Assembly: GCF_013364275.1 (NCBI RefSeq)
Contig: NZ_CP054932.1
Coordinates: 5,332,001-5,396,000, forward strand
Origin: Actinomadura sp. NAK00032
Lineage (GTDB): Bacteria > Actinomycetota > Actinomycetes > Streptosporangiales > Streptosporangiaceae
DNA: 64,000 bases
Reading direction: 5' to 3'
The notes under the pieces were generated by a model. That model saw nothing but the letters and a program-made list of their open reading frames with translations, ran no database searches and was not told the DNA's origin. The position numbers were made by a program, and so were the translations under genes. Within the stretch, counting starts at the first letter, position 1. Each line of letters opens with the position of its first letter. Of this stretch, positions 24,899 to 32,777 are shown piece after piece.

Positions 24899-26099
24899 GG
24901 GCTTCCCTTCCGGTCCTCGGGGTGGGGGCGAACCTCTCGCGGACCGCGACGAGGGCCGTGTCGAGGTCCTGGACGCCGGTGAGCGCGTCGATGTCGGGCA
25001 GGACCAGCGACATCCCGCGGGTCAGCGGCCGGTACTCGGGGTGGCAGGCGAGCGGGGACCACCAGCTCAGCCGGTGGCCGAGGCGCGCGAGGCGCCGCGT
25101 GGCCGCGGCCATGGCCGCGCAGTCCCCGCGCTCGAGGCCGTCGGAGAGGACGAGGACCAGCGCTCCCCTGGCCATCGTCGCGAAGCGGGCGTTGCCGAGG
25201 AACGTCTCCAGGCTGCTCCCGATCATGGTGCCGCCGTCGGCGTCCAGGACCACCCGCGCCAGCGCGGCGAGGGCGGCGTCGACGTCGGGGTCGCGGAGGA
25301 CGGCGGTCACCCGGGTGAGGCGCGTGCCGAACGTGAACACCTCCGCCCGGTCGCACGCGGCGACCACCGTGTGCGCGAACCGCAGGTAGTCCGGGCTGTA
25401 CTGCTTCATCGACCCGGACACGTCGATGAGGAGCAGGACGCGCCGCCGGCGGTGCGGCCGGTCCCTCCAGCGCAGCCGGACGAACTCGCCGTGCGTGCGC
25501 CGGGAGGCGAGGTAGACCGCGCGCAGGTCGAGGCGGTTCCGGCGGCCGCTGGGACGGCACCGGCGGGACCGGACCGCGGGGACGGCCCCGGGCAGCTCGC
25601 GGCAGATCCGCCGCATGGTCTCCCGGGCCTCCGGGCCGGTGGCGGCGAAGTGCCGCGCGGCTTCGGGGCTCACCCGGCTCGCCTCCAGGCCGGTCCCTCC
25701 CGCCTGGTCGAGGACGGGAGCGGCGTCGTCGTCCGCTCCGCCGGCGGTCGCCGACTCGTCGTCCTGGTCGTCCTCCTCGTCCTCCGCCTCGGCGGCGGGT
25801 TCGCCGGTCATGAGGAACGCGTCGGCGGCCGTCCCGAAGAAGCGCTGGAAGACCTCGTCGTAGACGTGCCGGTCCGCCTCCGCGCTGACGAGGGTGGCGG
25901 CGCCCACCCAGTAGAGCCGGCCGGGGGTCGACGGCGCGAGCAGTTCGATGCCCGCCAGGAAGTCGAGCTGCTTGTTGGCCGGGACGCCGACGCCCTCCGC
26001 GCGCAACGCGCGCAGGAACAGGAACAGGTGGTCCTGAGCCCGCGCGACCAGCCGGACGTCCGGTCGCGCGGACCCGGTACCGGGGTCATCGGCCGTCAT
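24891..26099 (-). CDS. VWA-domain protein, CoxE-like
   Basis: A 402-residue CoxE-type protein with a C-terminal von Willebrand factor A domain. The MIDAS metal motif is LLIDVSGSMKQYS (DxSxS), followed by GTMIGSSLETFL and LVLVLSDGLERGD. A strongly acidic, low-complexity stretch (EAEDEEDDQDDESA) separates the two halves. With the MoxR ATPase it inserts or activates the metal site in CO-dehydrogenase/xanthine-dehydrogenase type enzymes. The ATG at 26099 is preferred to one seven codons earlier because overlap with the MoxR stop is then shorter. Confidence 0.9.
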   Translation of the reverse strand: MTADDPGTGSARPDVRLVARAQDHLFLFLRALRAEGVGVPANKQLDFLAGIELLAPSTPGRLYWVGAATLVSAEADRHVYDEVFQRFFGTAADAFLMTGEPAAEAEDEEDDQDDESATAGGADDDAAPVLDQAGGTGLEASRVSPEAARHFAATGPEARETMRRICRELPGAVPAVRSRRCRPSGRRNRLDLRAVYLASRRTHGEFVRLRWRDRPHRRRRVLLLIDVSGSMKQYSPDYLRFAHTVVAACDRAEVFTFGTRLTRVTAVLRDPDVDAALAALARVVLDADGGTMIGSSLETFLGNARFATMARGALVLVLSDGLERGDCAAMAAATRRLARLGHRLSWWSPLACHPEYRPLTRGMSLVLPDIDALTGVQDLDTALVAVRERFAPTPRTGREAHV

Positions 26100-26952
26100 C
26101 GGCGAAGACCTCGCTGGCATGGGCCGCGATCAGCGCCCCGTCCTCCTCGTTCTTCAGCACCAGCCCGAGGGACGCCCGCAGGGCATCGCCCCAGTCGGCG
26201 CCCTCGTCCGCGAGCGCGAGCGAGCCCTGCGCCCAGGCGATGGTCTCGGCGATGCCGGGGCGCTTCATCGGCCCCAGGGAGCGGATGACGTTGACCGAAC
26301 GCACCAGCTGCGCCGCGCTCCGGGCACTGAGCCCGGGAGCCTGCGCCTCCACGATCATCCGTTCGCGCTCGGGTTCGGGGAACGGTATCCAGTGGTAGAG
26401 GCAGCGCCGCTTGAGGGCGTCGTGCAGTTCGCGCGTCCGGTTGGAGGTGAGGACCACCACCGGCGGCACGGCCGCGGCGACGGTGCCCATCTCGGGGATC
26501 GTGATCTGGAAGCCGTCGAGGTACTCCAGGAGGAACGCCTCGAACTCGCTGTCGGCCCGGTCGATCTCGTCGATGAGCAGCACCGCGCCGGCGGCGGACC
26601 GCAGCGAGCGGAGCAGCGGCCGTTCGAGGATGAACTCGGCCGTGTAGAGGTCGCCGGCCGGCGTGCCCCCGGCCTCGGCGGACCGGAGGCTCAGCAGCTG
26701 CTTCGGGTAGTCCCACTCGTACAGCGCCTGGGAGACGTCGATCCCCTCGTAGCACTGGAGCCGGACGAACTCACGTCGCAGGACCTCGGCGAGGACGTGC
26801 GCGACCTGCGTCTTGCCGACTCCCGGCTCACCCTCCAGCAGCAGGGGGCGGCCGAGGCCCATCGCCAGCCGGACCGCGGTCAGCAGGCCCTCGTCCGCGA
26901 AGTACCTCCGGTCCCTCAGGTCGCGGCTGAAGGAGTCGTGGTCGATCAGCAT
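26086..26952 (-). CDS. MoxR-family AAA+ ATPase, CoxD-like
   Basis: A 288-residue AAA+ ATPase. Walker A is LLLEGEPGVGKTQVAHVLAE near residue 40, Walker B AVLLIDEIDRADSEFEAFLLE near residue 130, and sensor regions VVVLTSNRTRELHDALKRRC follow. CoxD-type MoxR ATPases act as chaperones with the VWA partner encoded next to them to mature molybdenum hydroxylases. ATG overlaps the stop of the catalytic-subunit gene (ATGA). Confidence 0.93.
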   Translation of the reverse strand: MLIDHDSFSRDLRDRRYFADEGLLTAVRLAMGLGRPLLLEGEPGVGKTQVAHVLAEVLRREFVRLQCYEGIDVSQALYEWDYPKQLLSLRSAEAGGTPAGDLYTAEFILERPLLRSLRSAAGAVLLIDEIDRADSEFEAFLLEYLDGFQITIPEMGTVAAAVPPVVVLTSNRTRELHDALKRRCLYHWIPFPEPERERMIVEAQAPGLSARSAAQLVRSVNVIRSLGPMKRPGIAETIAWAQGSLALADEGADWGDALRASLGLVLKNEEDGALIAAHASEVFADDGR

Positions 26953-27968
26953 CAGCCCCGGCCCTCGTCGCGCAGCGCGTCCAGCCCCCGCAGGACCGAC
27001 TCGGGGGTGAAGGGCATCGTGGTCAGCCGGACGCCGCAGGCATCGAAGATCGCGTTGGCGATCGCCGGGATCGGGGCGTTGGCGGTCATCTCCCCGATGC
27101 CCTTGGCGCCGAACGGCCCGGTGTCGGCGGGCCGTTCGAGGATCACGCTGGTCTGCACCGGGATCTCGGCGGGGCCGGGCATGAGGTACTCGCAGAAGTC
27201 GATCGGCCCGTGCGCCCGCGAGGCCGGGTAGTAGGGCTCGGTCGACTCGAAGACGGCGTGCGACACCCCCATCCACGCGCCGCCCTCGACCTGCTGGGTC
27301 GCCATCGCGGGGTTGAGGGCCCGGCCGATCTCGTAGGCGTTGTGCAGGGTCAGGACGGTGACCACGCCGGTCTCGTCGTCGACCTCCACCTCGGCGACGG
27401 TGCAGGCGTGGGCCTGGCAGGAGTCCGGGTCCATCTCGCCGGTCTCCGGGACGGGGTAGCTCCGCTCCTTGAGGAAGATCCCCCGTCCGGAGATGGTCCT
27501 GCCCTGCTTGAAGTGGGCCGCCATGGCGATGTCCTCGACATGGATCCTCCGGTCGGGGCTGCCCTTGAGGCGCACGTATCCGGTGCCGTCGGTCTCCAGG
27601 TCGCCGGCGTCGACCTCCAGCTCGTCGGCCGCCACCTGGAGCATCACCTCCCGGGCCTCGCGGGCGGCCATGATGACGGCGTTGCCGACGCGGTGGGTGC
27701 CGCGGCTGGCGAAGGTGCCCATGCAGTGCGGGCCGGTGTCGGTGTCCGCGGTGTCGACGATGACGTTCCCCATCGGGATGCCGAGGGTCTCCGCGGCGCA
27801 CTGGGCGGCGACGGTCTTGAGCCCCTGCCCGAGGTCCACCGACGAGAGGGTGACGACGAAGCCCCCCGTGGTGGTCGCGTGGACGAGGGCCTGGGAGGGG
27901 TCGCCGCCCAGGTTCATGCCGGTGGGGTAGTTGACGGAGGCGTATCCGCGGCCGTAGCGGAGGGTCAT
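26952..27968 (-). CDS. Molybdenum hydroxylase catalytic subunit, C-terminal half (separate gene)
   Basis: A 338-residue protein equal to the second molybdopterin-binding half of a CoxL/XdhB-type large subunit. It begins MTLRYGRGYASVNYPTGM, the point where the second half starts in one-piece subunits, contains VDLGQGLKTVAAQCAAETLG and RGTHRVGNAV, and carries the catalytic base in GPFGAKGIGEMTANAP. The N-terminal half is encoded by the preceding gene, joined by an ATGA overlap, so this looks like a genuine two-gene split rather than a frameshift. A comparable split is known in nicotinate dehydrogenase of Eubacterium barkeri (NdhL/NdhM). Confidence 0.92.
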   Translation of the reverse strand: MTLRYGRGYASVNYPTGMNLGGDPSQALVHATTTGGFVVTLSSVDLGQGLKTVAAQCAAETLGIPMGNVIVDTADTDTGPHCMGTFASRGTHRVGNAVIMAAREAREVMLQVAADELEVDAGDLETDGTGYVRLKGSPDRRIHVEDIAMAAHFKQGRTISGRGIFLKERSYPVPETGEMDPDSCQAHACTVAEVEVDDETGVVTVLTLHNAYEIGRALNPAMATQQVEGGAWMGVSHAVFESTEPYYPASRAHGPIDFCEYLMPGPAEIPVQTSVILERPADTGPFGAKGIGEMTANAPIPAIANAIFDACGVRLTTMPFTPESVLRGLDALRDEGRG

Positions 27969-29350
27969 GAGCGGGCTTCTCCCCGGGTGGACGACGACAT
28001 GGCCAGGTACTCCTCGGGCAGCTCGTGCCTGACGAGGGCGGCCGCCCGCTGGATCACCTCGATGAGGGCGGTGCCGGAGGCGACCTTGCGGTGCGCCTTC
28101 AGATCCCCGTCGCGGTAGGCGTTCCTGAGCCGGAACTGCAGCGGATCGATGTCGAGCGCGCGGGCGATCCGGTCCATCTGGGACTCGATGGCGAAGTCGG
28201 CGATGGTGACGCCGAATCCGCGCATCGCGCTCGACGGCGTCCGGTTGGTGTAGACGCAGTGGCAGTCCGCGTGGACGTTCGGGATCGTGTAGGGACCGGG
28301 CAGGTGCGCGGCGGCCTTCGTCGTCCCGTAGGGCGAGTGGCGGGAGTAGGCGCCGGCGTCGACGTAGAGCATGATCTTGCGCGCGACGATGCGGCCGTCG
28401 TTCATGACGCCGTCCTTGATGTAGATGCGCTCCGCCGCCCGCGGCGACGAGACCTGCATCTCCTCCTCGCGCGTGTAGACGAACTTCACGGGCCTGTTGG
28501 TCAGCATCGCCGCGACGCAGGCGAGCGGTTCGACCATGACGTCGACCTTGCCGCCGAAGCCGCCGCCGACCGTCCCGCCCTTGACCCGCAGGTCGGTGAA
28601 CGGGCGGTCGAGGATCAGCGCGGTGTTGTCGAGGGTGAAGAACGCGGCCTGGGTGTTGGTGTGGATGACGAGCCGGCCGCCGGCCTGCGGGACGACGACG
28701 CAGCCGGTGGTCTCGGTCGGCGCGTGCTCGATCGGCGCCGAGCTGTAGCGCCACTCGAAGACGCGGTCGGCCCGGGCGAAGCCCTCCTCGACGTCGCCGA
28801 AGCGGATGCGCCGGGCGTGGTGGCCCTCGTAGACGAAGTAGTTCGTGCCGGCCTTCTTGATGACCGGCGCGTCCGGGGACATCGCCTCCTCGACGTCGAA
28901 GACCGCGGGCAGCTCGGTGTAGCGGACCTTCACCCGGCCGGCGCCCTCGATCGCGGCGGCCTCGGACTCGGCCACCACGGCCACGATCGGCTCCCCCGCG
29001 TAGATGACGCGGTCCTCGGCGAGCACGGGCTCGTCATTGGGCTCGATCCCGATGAGCCGCAGCACGGTGTACCAGTTGGACGGGACGTCCTTGTGGGTGA
29101 TGACGCGGAGCACCCCCGGCACCTTCAGCGCCTCGGAGTAGTCGACGTCGTCGATGAGCGCATGGTGGTGGACGGAGCGGTGGATCTTGACGTGGGCGAG
29201 GTCCGGGAAGGTGCGGTCCTCGAAGAACTCCGTCCGGCCGGTCACGTGCCCCAGCGCGTCGGAGCGCTGGACCGTGGTTCCGATGACGGTGAAGTCGGAC
29301 TTGCGCTCGTCCTTGAAGAACTCTTCGTCGATGGGGTTGATGCGCGCCAT
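27965..29350 (-). CDS. Molybdenum hydroxylase catalytic subunit, N-terminal half (separate gene)
   Basis: A 461-residue protein equal to the first part of an xanthine-dehydrogenase-type molybdopterin subunit. It opens with the ald_Xan_dh_C a/b hammerhead region (DALGHVTGRTEFFED, HHHALIDDVDYSEALKVPGV), then the first Mo-cofactor-binding domain with KGGTVGGGFGGKVDV, FVYTREEEM and SSAMRGFGVTIADFAIE. The CO-dehydrogenase active-site loop with its cysteine (VAYRCSFR) is absent, so it is not a form I CO dehydrogenase. It ends at residue 461 where the second half would continue, and the next gene begins within its stop codon. Confidence 0.92.
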   Translation of the reverse strand: MARINPIDEEFFKDERKSDFTVIGTTVQRSDALGHVTGRTEFFEDRTFPDLAHVKIHRSVHHHALIDDVDYSEALKVPGVLRVITHKDVPSNWYTVLRLIGIEPNDEPVLAEDRVIYAGEPIVAVVAESEAAAIEGAGRVKVRYTELPAVFDVEEAMSPDAPVIKKAGTNYFVYEGHHARRIRFGDVEEGFARADRVFEWRYSSAPIEHAPTETTGCVVVPQAGGRLVIHTNTQAAFFTLDNTALILDRPFTDLRVKGGTVGGGFGGKVDVMVEPLACVAAMLTNRPVKFVYTREEEMQVSSPRAAERIYIKDGVMNDGRIVARKIMLYVDAGAYSRHSPYGTTKAAAHLPGPYTIPNVHADCHCVYTNRTPSSAMRGFGVTIADFAIESQMDRIARALDIDPLQFRLRNAYRDGDLKAHRKVASGTALIEVIQRAAALVRHELPEEYLAMSSSTRGEARS

Positions 29351-29922
29351 CAGACCTGCGCCTCCTGCCCGGCCCCGGTGTTCGCCGACGCCGTGCTCGC
29401 CGACGCCGTGTCCGCCGATGCCGTGTCCGCCGATGCCGTGTCCGCCGACGCGCGGCGCCGGGCCGCCGCGGCGTCCCGGATGGCGCTGACGATCGGCTCG
29501 TATCCGGTGCACCGGCAGACGTTGCCGCTGATCGCCTCGTTGATCTCGTCGTCGGTCGGGTCGGGGTTCCGGTCGAGCAGGGCCTCCGCCGACATGATCA
29601 TTCCCGGCGTGCAGAAGCCGCACTGGGTGGCGAACCCGTCGACGAACGCCCGCTGGACGTCGCTGAGCTTCCGGCCGTCGGCGAGCCCCTCGACCGTCCC
29701 CACCTCGGCGCCGTCGACGGTGACGGCGGGGACCAGGCACGACACCACGGGGTCTCCGTCCAGCAGGACGGTGCACGACCCGCACGCCCCTTGGGCGCAG
29801 CCGCGCTTGGCCCCCATCAGGCCGAGGTGCTCGCGCAGGGCGAGGAGCAGGGTCGTTCCGGGCTCGGCCATCAGCGCCTTGTCGACGCCGTTGACCTTCA
29901 GGTTCACGATCTTGACCGTCAT
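29350..29922 (-). CDS. Molybdenum hydroxylase [2Fe-2S] subunit
   Basis: A 190-residue electron-transfer subunit. The N-terminal plant-type cluster is GCAQGACGSCTVLLDGDPVVSC, and the C-terminal cluster is bound by QCGFCTPGM and NVCRCTGYEPI, so all eight cysteine ligands are present. After the normal end of the family there is an extra tail of about 35 residues with repeated ASADT/TASAD units, encoded by a DNA minisatellite. ATG overlap with the next gene is ATGA. Confidence 0.95.
   Translation of the reverse strand: MTVKIVNLKVNGVDKALMAEPGTTLLLALREHLGLMGAKRGCAQGACGSCTVLLDGDPVVSCLVPAVTVDGAEVGTVEGLADGRKLSDVQRAFVDGFATQCGFCTPGMIMSAEALLDRNPDPTDDEINEAISGNVCRCTGYEPIVSAIRDAAAARRRASADTASADTASADTASASTASANTGAGQEAQV
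29378..29452. repeat. Five tandem 15-bp repeats inside the [2Fe-2S] subunit gene
   Basis: Five consecutive units of the form GTGTYCGCCGAYGCC (plus-strand reading; the second starts GTGCTC) encode the alanine/serine/aspartate/threonine pentapeptide repeat in the tail of the iron-sulfur subunit. Units three and four are identical, so the array can expand or contract in frame. It lies outside the conserved domain, hence copy number is probably tolerated. Confidence 0.85.
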
Positions 29923-29945
29923 GGCGGCTCCGTCCTCGTTCGCCG

Positions 29946-30746
29946 TCAGTGGCCGAGCAGGGCTCGGCGGAGGTGGACAGGGAAGACCCTGGTGCGGTAC
30001 CAGGCGGACGCGTAGGCGTCGTCCGCCGGCGCGATCTCGCCGAGCCCGGCCGCGGCCGCCGCCGCCACGGTCTCCGCGTTCAGCGGTTCGCCGAGGAGGG
30101 CCGCCTCGACGGCCCTCGCCCGCTGGGCGCGGGGGCCGACGCCGCCGAGGGCGACGACGATCCGGGTGACGACCCCCGCCGTCTCGGTGACACCGGCCGC
30201 GACCGTGACGAGGGACGCGGAGTTGAAGCGCCGGCGGGCCGCCTTCAGGTACCTGAAGGCGCCGGGCGCGGGGAGTTCGAAGGCGACGTCGGTGACCAGG
30301 CCGGCCGGAGCCTCGGCGGCGACGAACTCCGCCACGGGCAGCTCGCGCGTCCCGGCCGGCTCGGCGACGGCGACGCGTGCGCCGAGGGCGATCAGGGCGA
30401 CCGCGAGGTCCCCGTGCGGCCGGCGGGCGAACAGGTTCCCGCCGACCGTCGCGAGGGTCCGCACCGGCACCGACGCGATCGACCGCACGACGGGGTCGAG
30501 GAAGCCGAGCGCCGGGTCGCGCTCCACCTGCGCGAGGGTCGCCGCCGCCCCGAGCCGCGCCGTCGTTCCGGAGACCCGGACGGTCCCGAGGCCGGCGCGG
30601 CGCAGGCTCACCAGCTCGGTCGGGGGCGAGGCGTGGTCGTTGAGCCAGGGCATCATGCTCGTCCCGCCCGCCACGACCGTCGCGCCCGACGCCATCAGGC
30701 TCAGGACGGTCGCCATGTCGTCGGGGACATGAACCTCAGTCAGCAT
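29946..30746 (-). CDS. Molybdenum hydroxylase FAD-binding subunit
   Basis: A 266-residue CoxM/XdhA-type FAD subunit. FAD-binding motifs are ATVVAGGTSMMPWLN near residue 27 and TLATVGGNLFARRPHGDLAVA near residue 95. The C-terminal CO_deh_flav_C domain includes RFNSASLVTVAAG and LGGVGPRAQRARAVEAAL. ATG at 30746 is taken because AAAAGGA ends five bases before it; another ATG lies two codons earlier. First gene of operon C, just downstream of the 24-base promoter-operator element. Confidence 0.93.
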   Translation of the reverse strand: MLTEVHVPDDMATVLSLMASGATVVAGGTSMMPWLNDHASPPTELVSLRRAGLGTVRVSGTTARLGAAATLAQVERDPALGFLDPVVRSIASVPVRTLATVGGNLFARRPHGDLAVALIALGARVAVAEPAGTRELPVAEFVAAEAPAGLVTDVAFELPAPGAFRYLKAARRRFNSASLVTVAAGVTETAGVVTRIVVALGGVGPRAQRARAVEAALLGEPLNAETVAAAAAAGLGEIAPADDAYASAWYRTRVFPVHLRRALLGH

Positions 30747-30757
30747 GCGCATCCTTT

Positions 30758-30803
30758 TATCGATATCGATAATTACAGTAGGACGTCTCACTATGCTGGT
30801 CAA
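30758..30803 (-). promoter_or_regulatory. Promoter and palindromic operator of operon C
   Basis: On the minus strand a TTGACC box (30803-30798) and a TACTGT box (30780-30775) are separated by 17 bases, followed directly by the perfect palindrome TATCGATATCGATA (30758-30771). The 24 bases 30758-30781 recur with a single difference at 35337-35360 in front of the ribose-type ABC operon. The divergent GntR gene at 30861 is the likely binder; a repressor bound here would block the transcription start. Confidence 0.75.
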
Positions 30804-30860
30804 CAGCACAGCTGCGAGCCGTCGCGGAGACGGCCATCGGGACACATTGGAGGACGGTGC

Positions 30861-31586
30861 GTGACCACCGAAGCACGAGGCGCCGGCGCCCCCACGCCTC
30901 GTCAGTCGAAGCCGCTTCTGAGCGCGAACATCCGGGACGGCCTGGTGGAACTCATCGTGTCGGGCCGGCTCAAGAGCGGGGAACGGCTCGTCGAGACCAA
31001 GATCGCCGCTGACTTCGGGACGAGCCAGGCCCCCGTCCGCGAAGCGCTCCGCGAGCTCGAGGGGCTGGGGCTCATCAAGAGCGTCCCCCGCCGGGGGCGG
31101 CACGTGCTGCCGTTCATCGAGCAGACGATCCGCGAGGCGTACGTCGTCCGCGCCGCGCTGGAGGAGGCCGCGACACGGCTGGCCCTGCTCAACGGGCGGC
31201 TGCCCTTCGAGGCCATGCACGGCGACGTCGAGGACATGTACCGGTGCGCCGAGGTCGAGGACGTCCGCGCCATGGGCCTGGCGAGCACGAGGTTTCACCG
31301 CCGAGTGGTCGTGGCCAGCGACAACTTCCTGCTGGAACGGGCTTGGGAGGCGTTGCAGATCGAGGCGCGGACGGCCATCGCCCTCATGGTGGCCGGTCCC
31401 GACCTCGCCCACGTCGCCGACGAGCACAAGGAGCTGCTGGAGGTGCTCGAACGAGGCGATCTGGAGGAGGCCTGCATGCACGCGCGCACGCACCAGTGGG
31501 CCTACGCGGACCTTCCCCATGACATGCACGGCGCGGCGCGGACCGTCCGCCATGACGGCGGCGGGTCGCCCGCTTCCGGCGGCTGA
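30861..31586 (+). CDS. GntR-family transcriptional regulator, FCD subfamily
   Basis: A 241-residue regulator with an N-terminal winged helix (residues about 20-85; recognition part GTSQAPVREALRELEGLGLI) and an FCD ligand domain (AYVVRAALEEAATRLAL, TRFHRRVVVASDN, EHKELLEVLERGD). The GTG start has GGAGGA before it. It is divergent from operon C with 114 bases between starts, in which the TATCGATATCGATA element lies. I infer that it controls operon C and the ABC operon with the same element, using the catabolic substrate or an intermediate as ligand. Confidence 0.93.
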   Translation: MTTEARGAGAPTPRQSKPLLSANIRDGLVELIVSGRLKSGERLVETKIAADFGTSQAPVREALRELEGLGLIKSVPRRGRHVLPFIEQTIREAYVVRAALEEAATRLALLNGRLPFEAMHGDVEDMYRCAEVEDVRAMGLASTRFHRRVVVASDNFLLERAWEALQIEARTAIALMVAGPDLAHVADEHKELLEVLERGDLEEACMHARTHQWAYADLPHDMHGAARTVRHDGGGSPASGG

Positions 31587-31610
31587 GGCGCGCCGGCCGG
31601 AGGACCGGAT

Positions 31611-31635
31611 GGCGCCGGCCCTGCGAGCCGGCGCC
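31611..31635. terminator. Hairpin between convergent GntR and sugar-binding-protein genes
   Basis: Perfect 9-base arms GGCGCCGGC (31611-31619) and GCCGGCGCC (31627-31635) with a 7-base loop lie in the 59-base gap between the GntR stop and the end of the binding-protein gene on the other strand. Bidirectional terminator is the simplest reading. Confidence 0.75.
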
Positions 31636-31645
31636 ACCGGGCGGG

Positions 31646-32701
31646 TCATTTGAAGCCGATGCTCATGTAGTTGTCGACGTTCTCCTTGGTCACGACCGCC
31701 GAGTACGCGGTGACCGAGGCCGGGACGTCCTTCTCCGCCATCTCCCCCAGCCCCCTGCCCTGCGCGATGAGGCGGGCCAGGCTCACCGCCGAGGCCGACA
31801 TGATCGGGCTGTACAGGACCGTCGCCACGACGGGTCCCTTGCCGGACTTGATCTGCTGCATCACATGGGCGGAACCCGCGCAGCCCACCATGAAGAACTC
31901 GTCGCGGCCCGCCTGCTTGATCGCCGCCTCCACGCCGATCCCCTGGTCGTCGTCCTGGTTCCAGATCGCGTCCACCTTGGAGTGGGCCTGGAGCATCTGG
32001 GCGGCGACCTTCTGGCCGGTGGCGGCGGTGAAGTCGCCGGCCTGCCGGTCGGTGACGGTCAGCCCGAAGTTGGCCAGCCCGGCCTTGAACCCCGCGCTCC
32101 GCTGCTGGGTGAGCTCCAGGTTGTCGAGCCCGGCGATCTCCAGGATGACGGGGTCCTTCTTGCCCTTCAGCCGGTTCCCGATGTAGTTGCCGGCGCTGAC
32201 CCCCGATCCGTAGTTGTCGCCGCCGACCCACGTGCGGTACGCGACGGGGCTGGAGAAGACGCGGTCGAGGTTGACGACGGGGATGCCCGCGTTCATCGCC
32301 TTCGTCGCGACCTCGGTCAGCGCCTTCCCGTCGTAGGGCAGGATGACGATCGCGTCGACCTTCTTGTTGATCATCGACTGGACGGCGGCGATCTGGATCG
32401 CCACGTCGTTGGTGCCCTCGGTGGCCTCCAGCGTGACATCGGAGTAGCTCTTCGCCCGCGTCCTGGCGTTGGCCGTGATGGCGGCGATGAAGCCGTGGTC
32501 GGCCGCCGGGGCCGAGAAGCCGATCGTCACGTGCTTGCCGGGGGCGGCGTCGTCCCCGCCTCCGCCCTCGGCCGCCTCCGCGGCGCCGCTCGTCTTGGCC
32601 GCGTTGCTCGTGCAGGCCGTGAGGAGCGCGCCCCCGCCGACCGCGGCGCCGCTGAAGAGAAGCTTGCGACGGTTCAGACCGCCGTCCTCGAAGAACTTCA
32701 T
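31646..32701 (-). CDS. Ribose/sugar-type ABC transporter substrate-binding lipoprotein
   Basis: A 351-residue secreted receptor of the Peripla_BP_4 (RbsB) family. The N-terminus carries a twin-arginine motif NRRKLLFSG and a lipobox LLTAC, so export as a Tat lipoprotein is likely. The mature part begins VTIGFSAPAADHGFIAAITANAR and has VDAIVILPYDGKAL and IWNQDDDQGIGVEAAIKQAG, typical RbsB hinges and ligand loops. RbsB relatives also bind purine nucleosides and other polar compounds, so a sugar is not certain given the co-regulated molybdenum hydroxylase. ATG 32701 fits the Tat signal; one 15 codons upstream is possible. Confidence 0.9.
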   Translation of the reverse strand: MKFFEDGGLNRRKLLFSGAAVGGGALLTACTSNAAKTSGAAEAAEGGGGDDAAPGKHVTIGFSAPAADHGFIAAITANARTRAKSYSDVTLEATEGTNDVAIQIAAVQSMINKKVDAIVILPYDGKALTEVATKAMNAGIPVVNLDRVFSSPVAYRTWVGGDNYGSGVSAGNYIGNRLKGKKDPVILEIAGLDNLELTQQRSAGFKAGLANFGLTVTDRQAGDFTAATGQKVAAQMLQAHSKVDAIWNQDDDQGIGVEAAIKQAGRDEFFMVGCAGSAHVMQQIKSGKGPVVATVLYSPIMSASAVSLARLIAQGRGLGEMAEKDVPASVTAYSAVVTKENVDNYMSIGFK

Positions 32702-32777
32702 GGAATGCAGAATCCTTCTATGTGGGGTGGTGTTTTTCGGCGGCACAGAACGGCCGCCAATTCCGAGAGGGATCGCC

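Noticed and set aside
27965..29350. Form I carbon monoxide dehydrogenase (coxL) assignment
   Set aside because: The CoxD/CoxE/XdhC neighbours invite it, but the cysteine-containing active-site loop VAYRCSFR is absent, so a general molybdenum hydroxylase is the safer call.
26952..29350. Frameshift in the large molybdenum subunit
   Set aside because: The junction is a regular ATGA overlap at a domain boundary, the same as other junctions in this operon, so a natural gene split is more likely.
29390..29450. CRISPR-like or regulatory repeat array
   Set aside because: Repeats are 15 bp, directly adjacent without spacers and in frame within a coding gene; they are a coding minisatellite.
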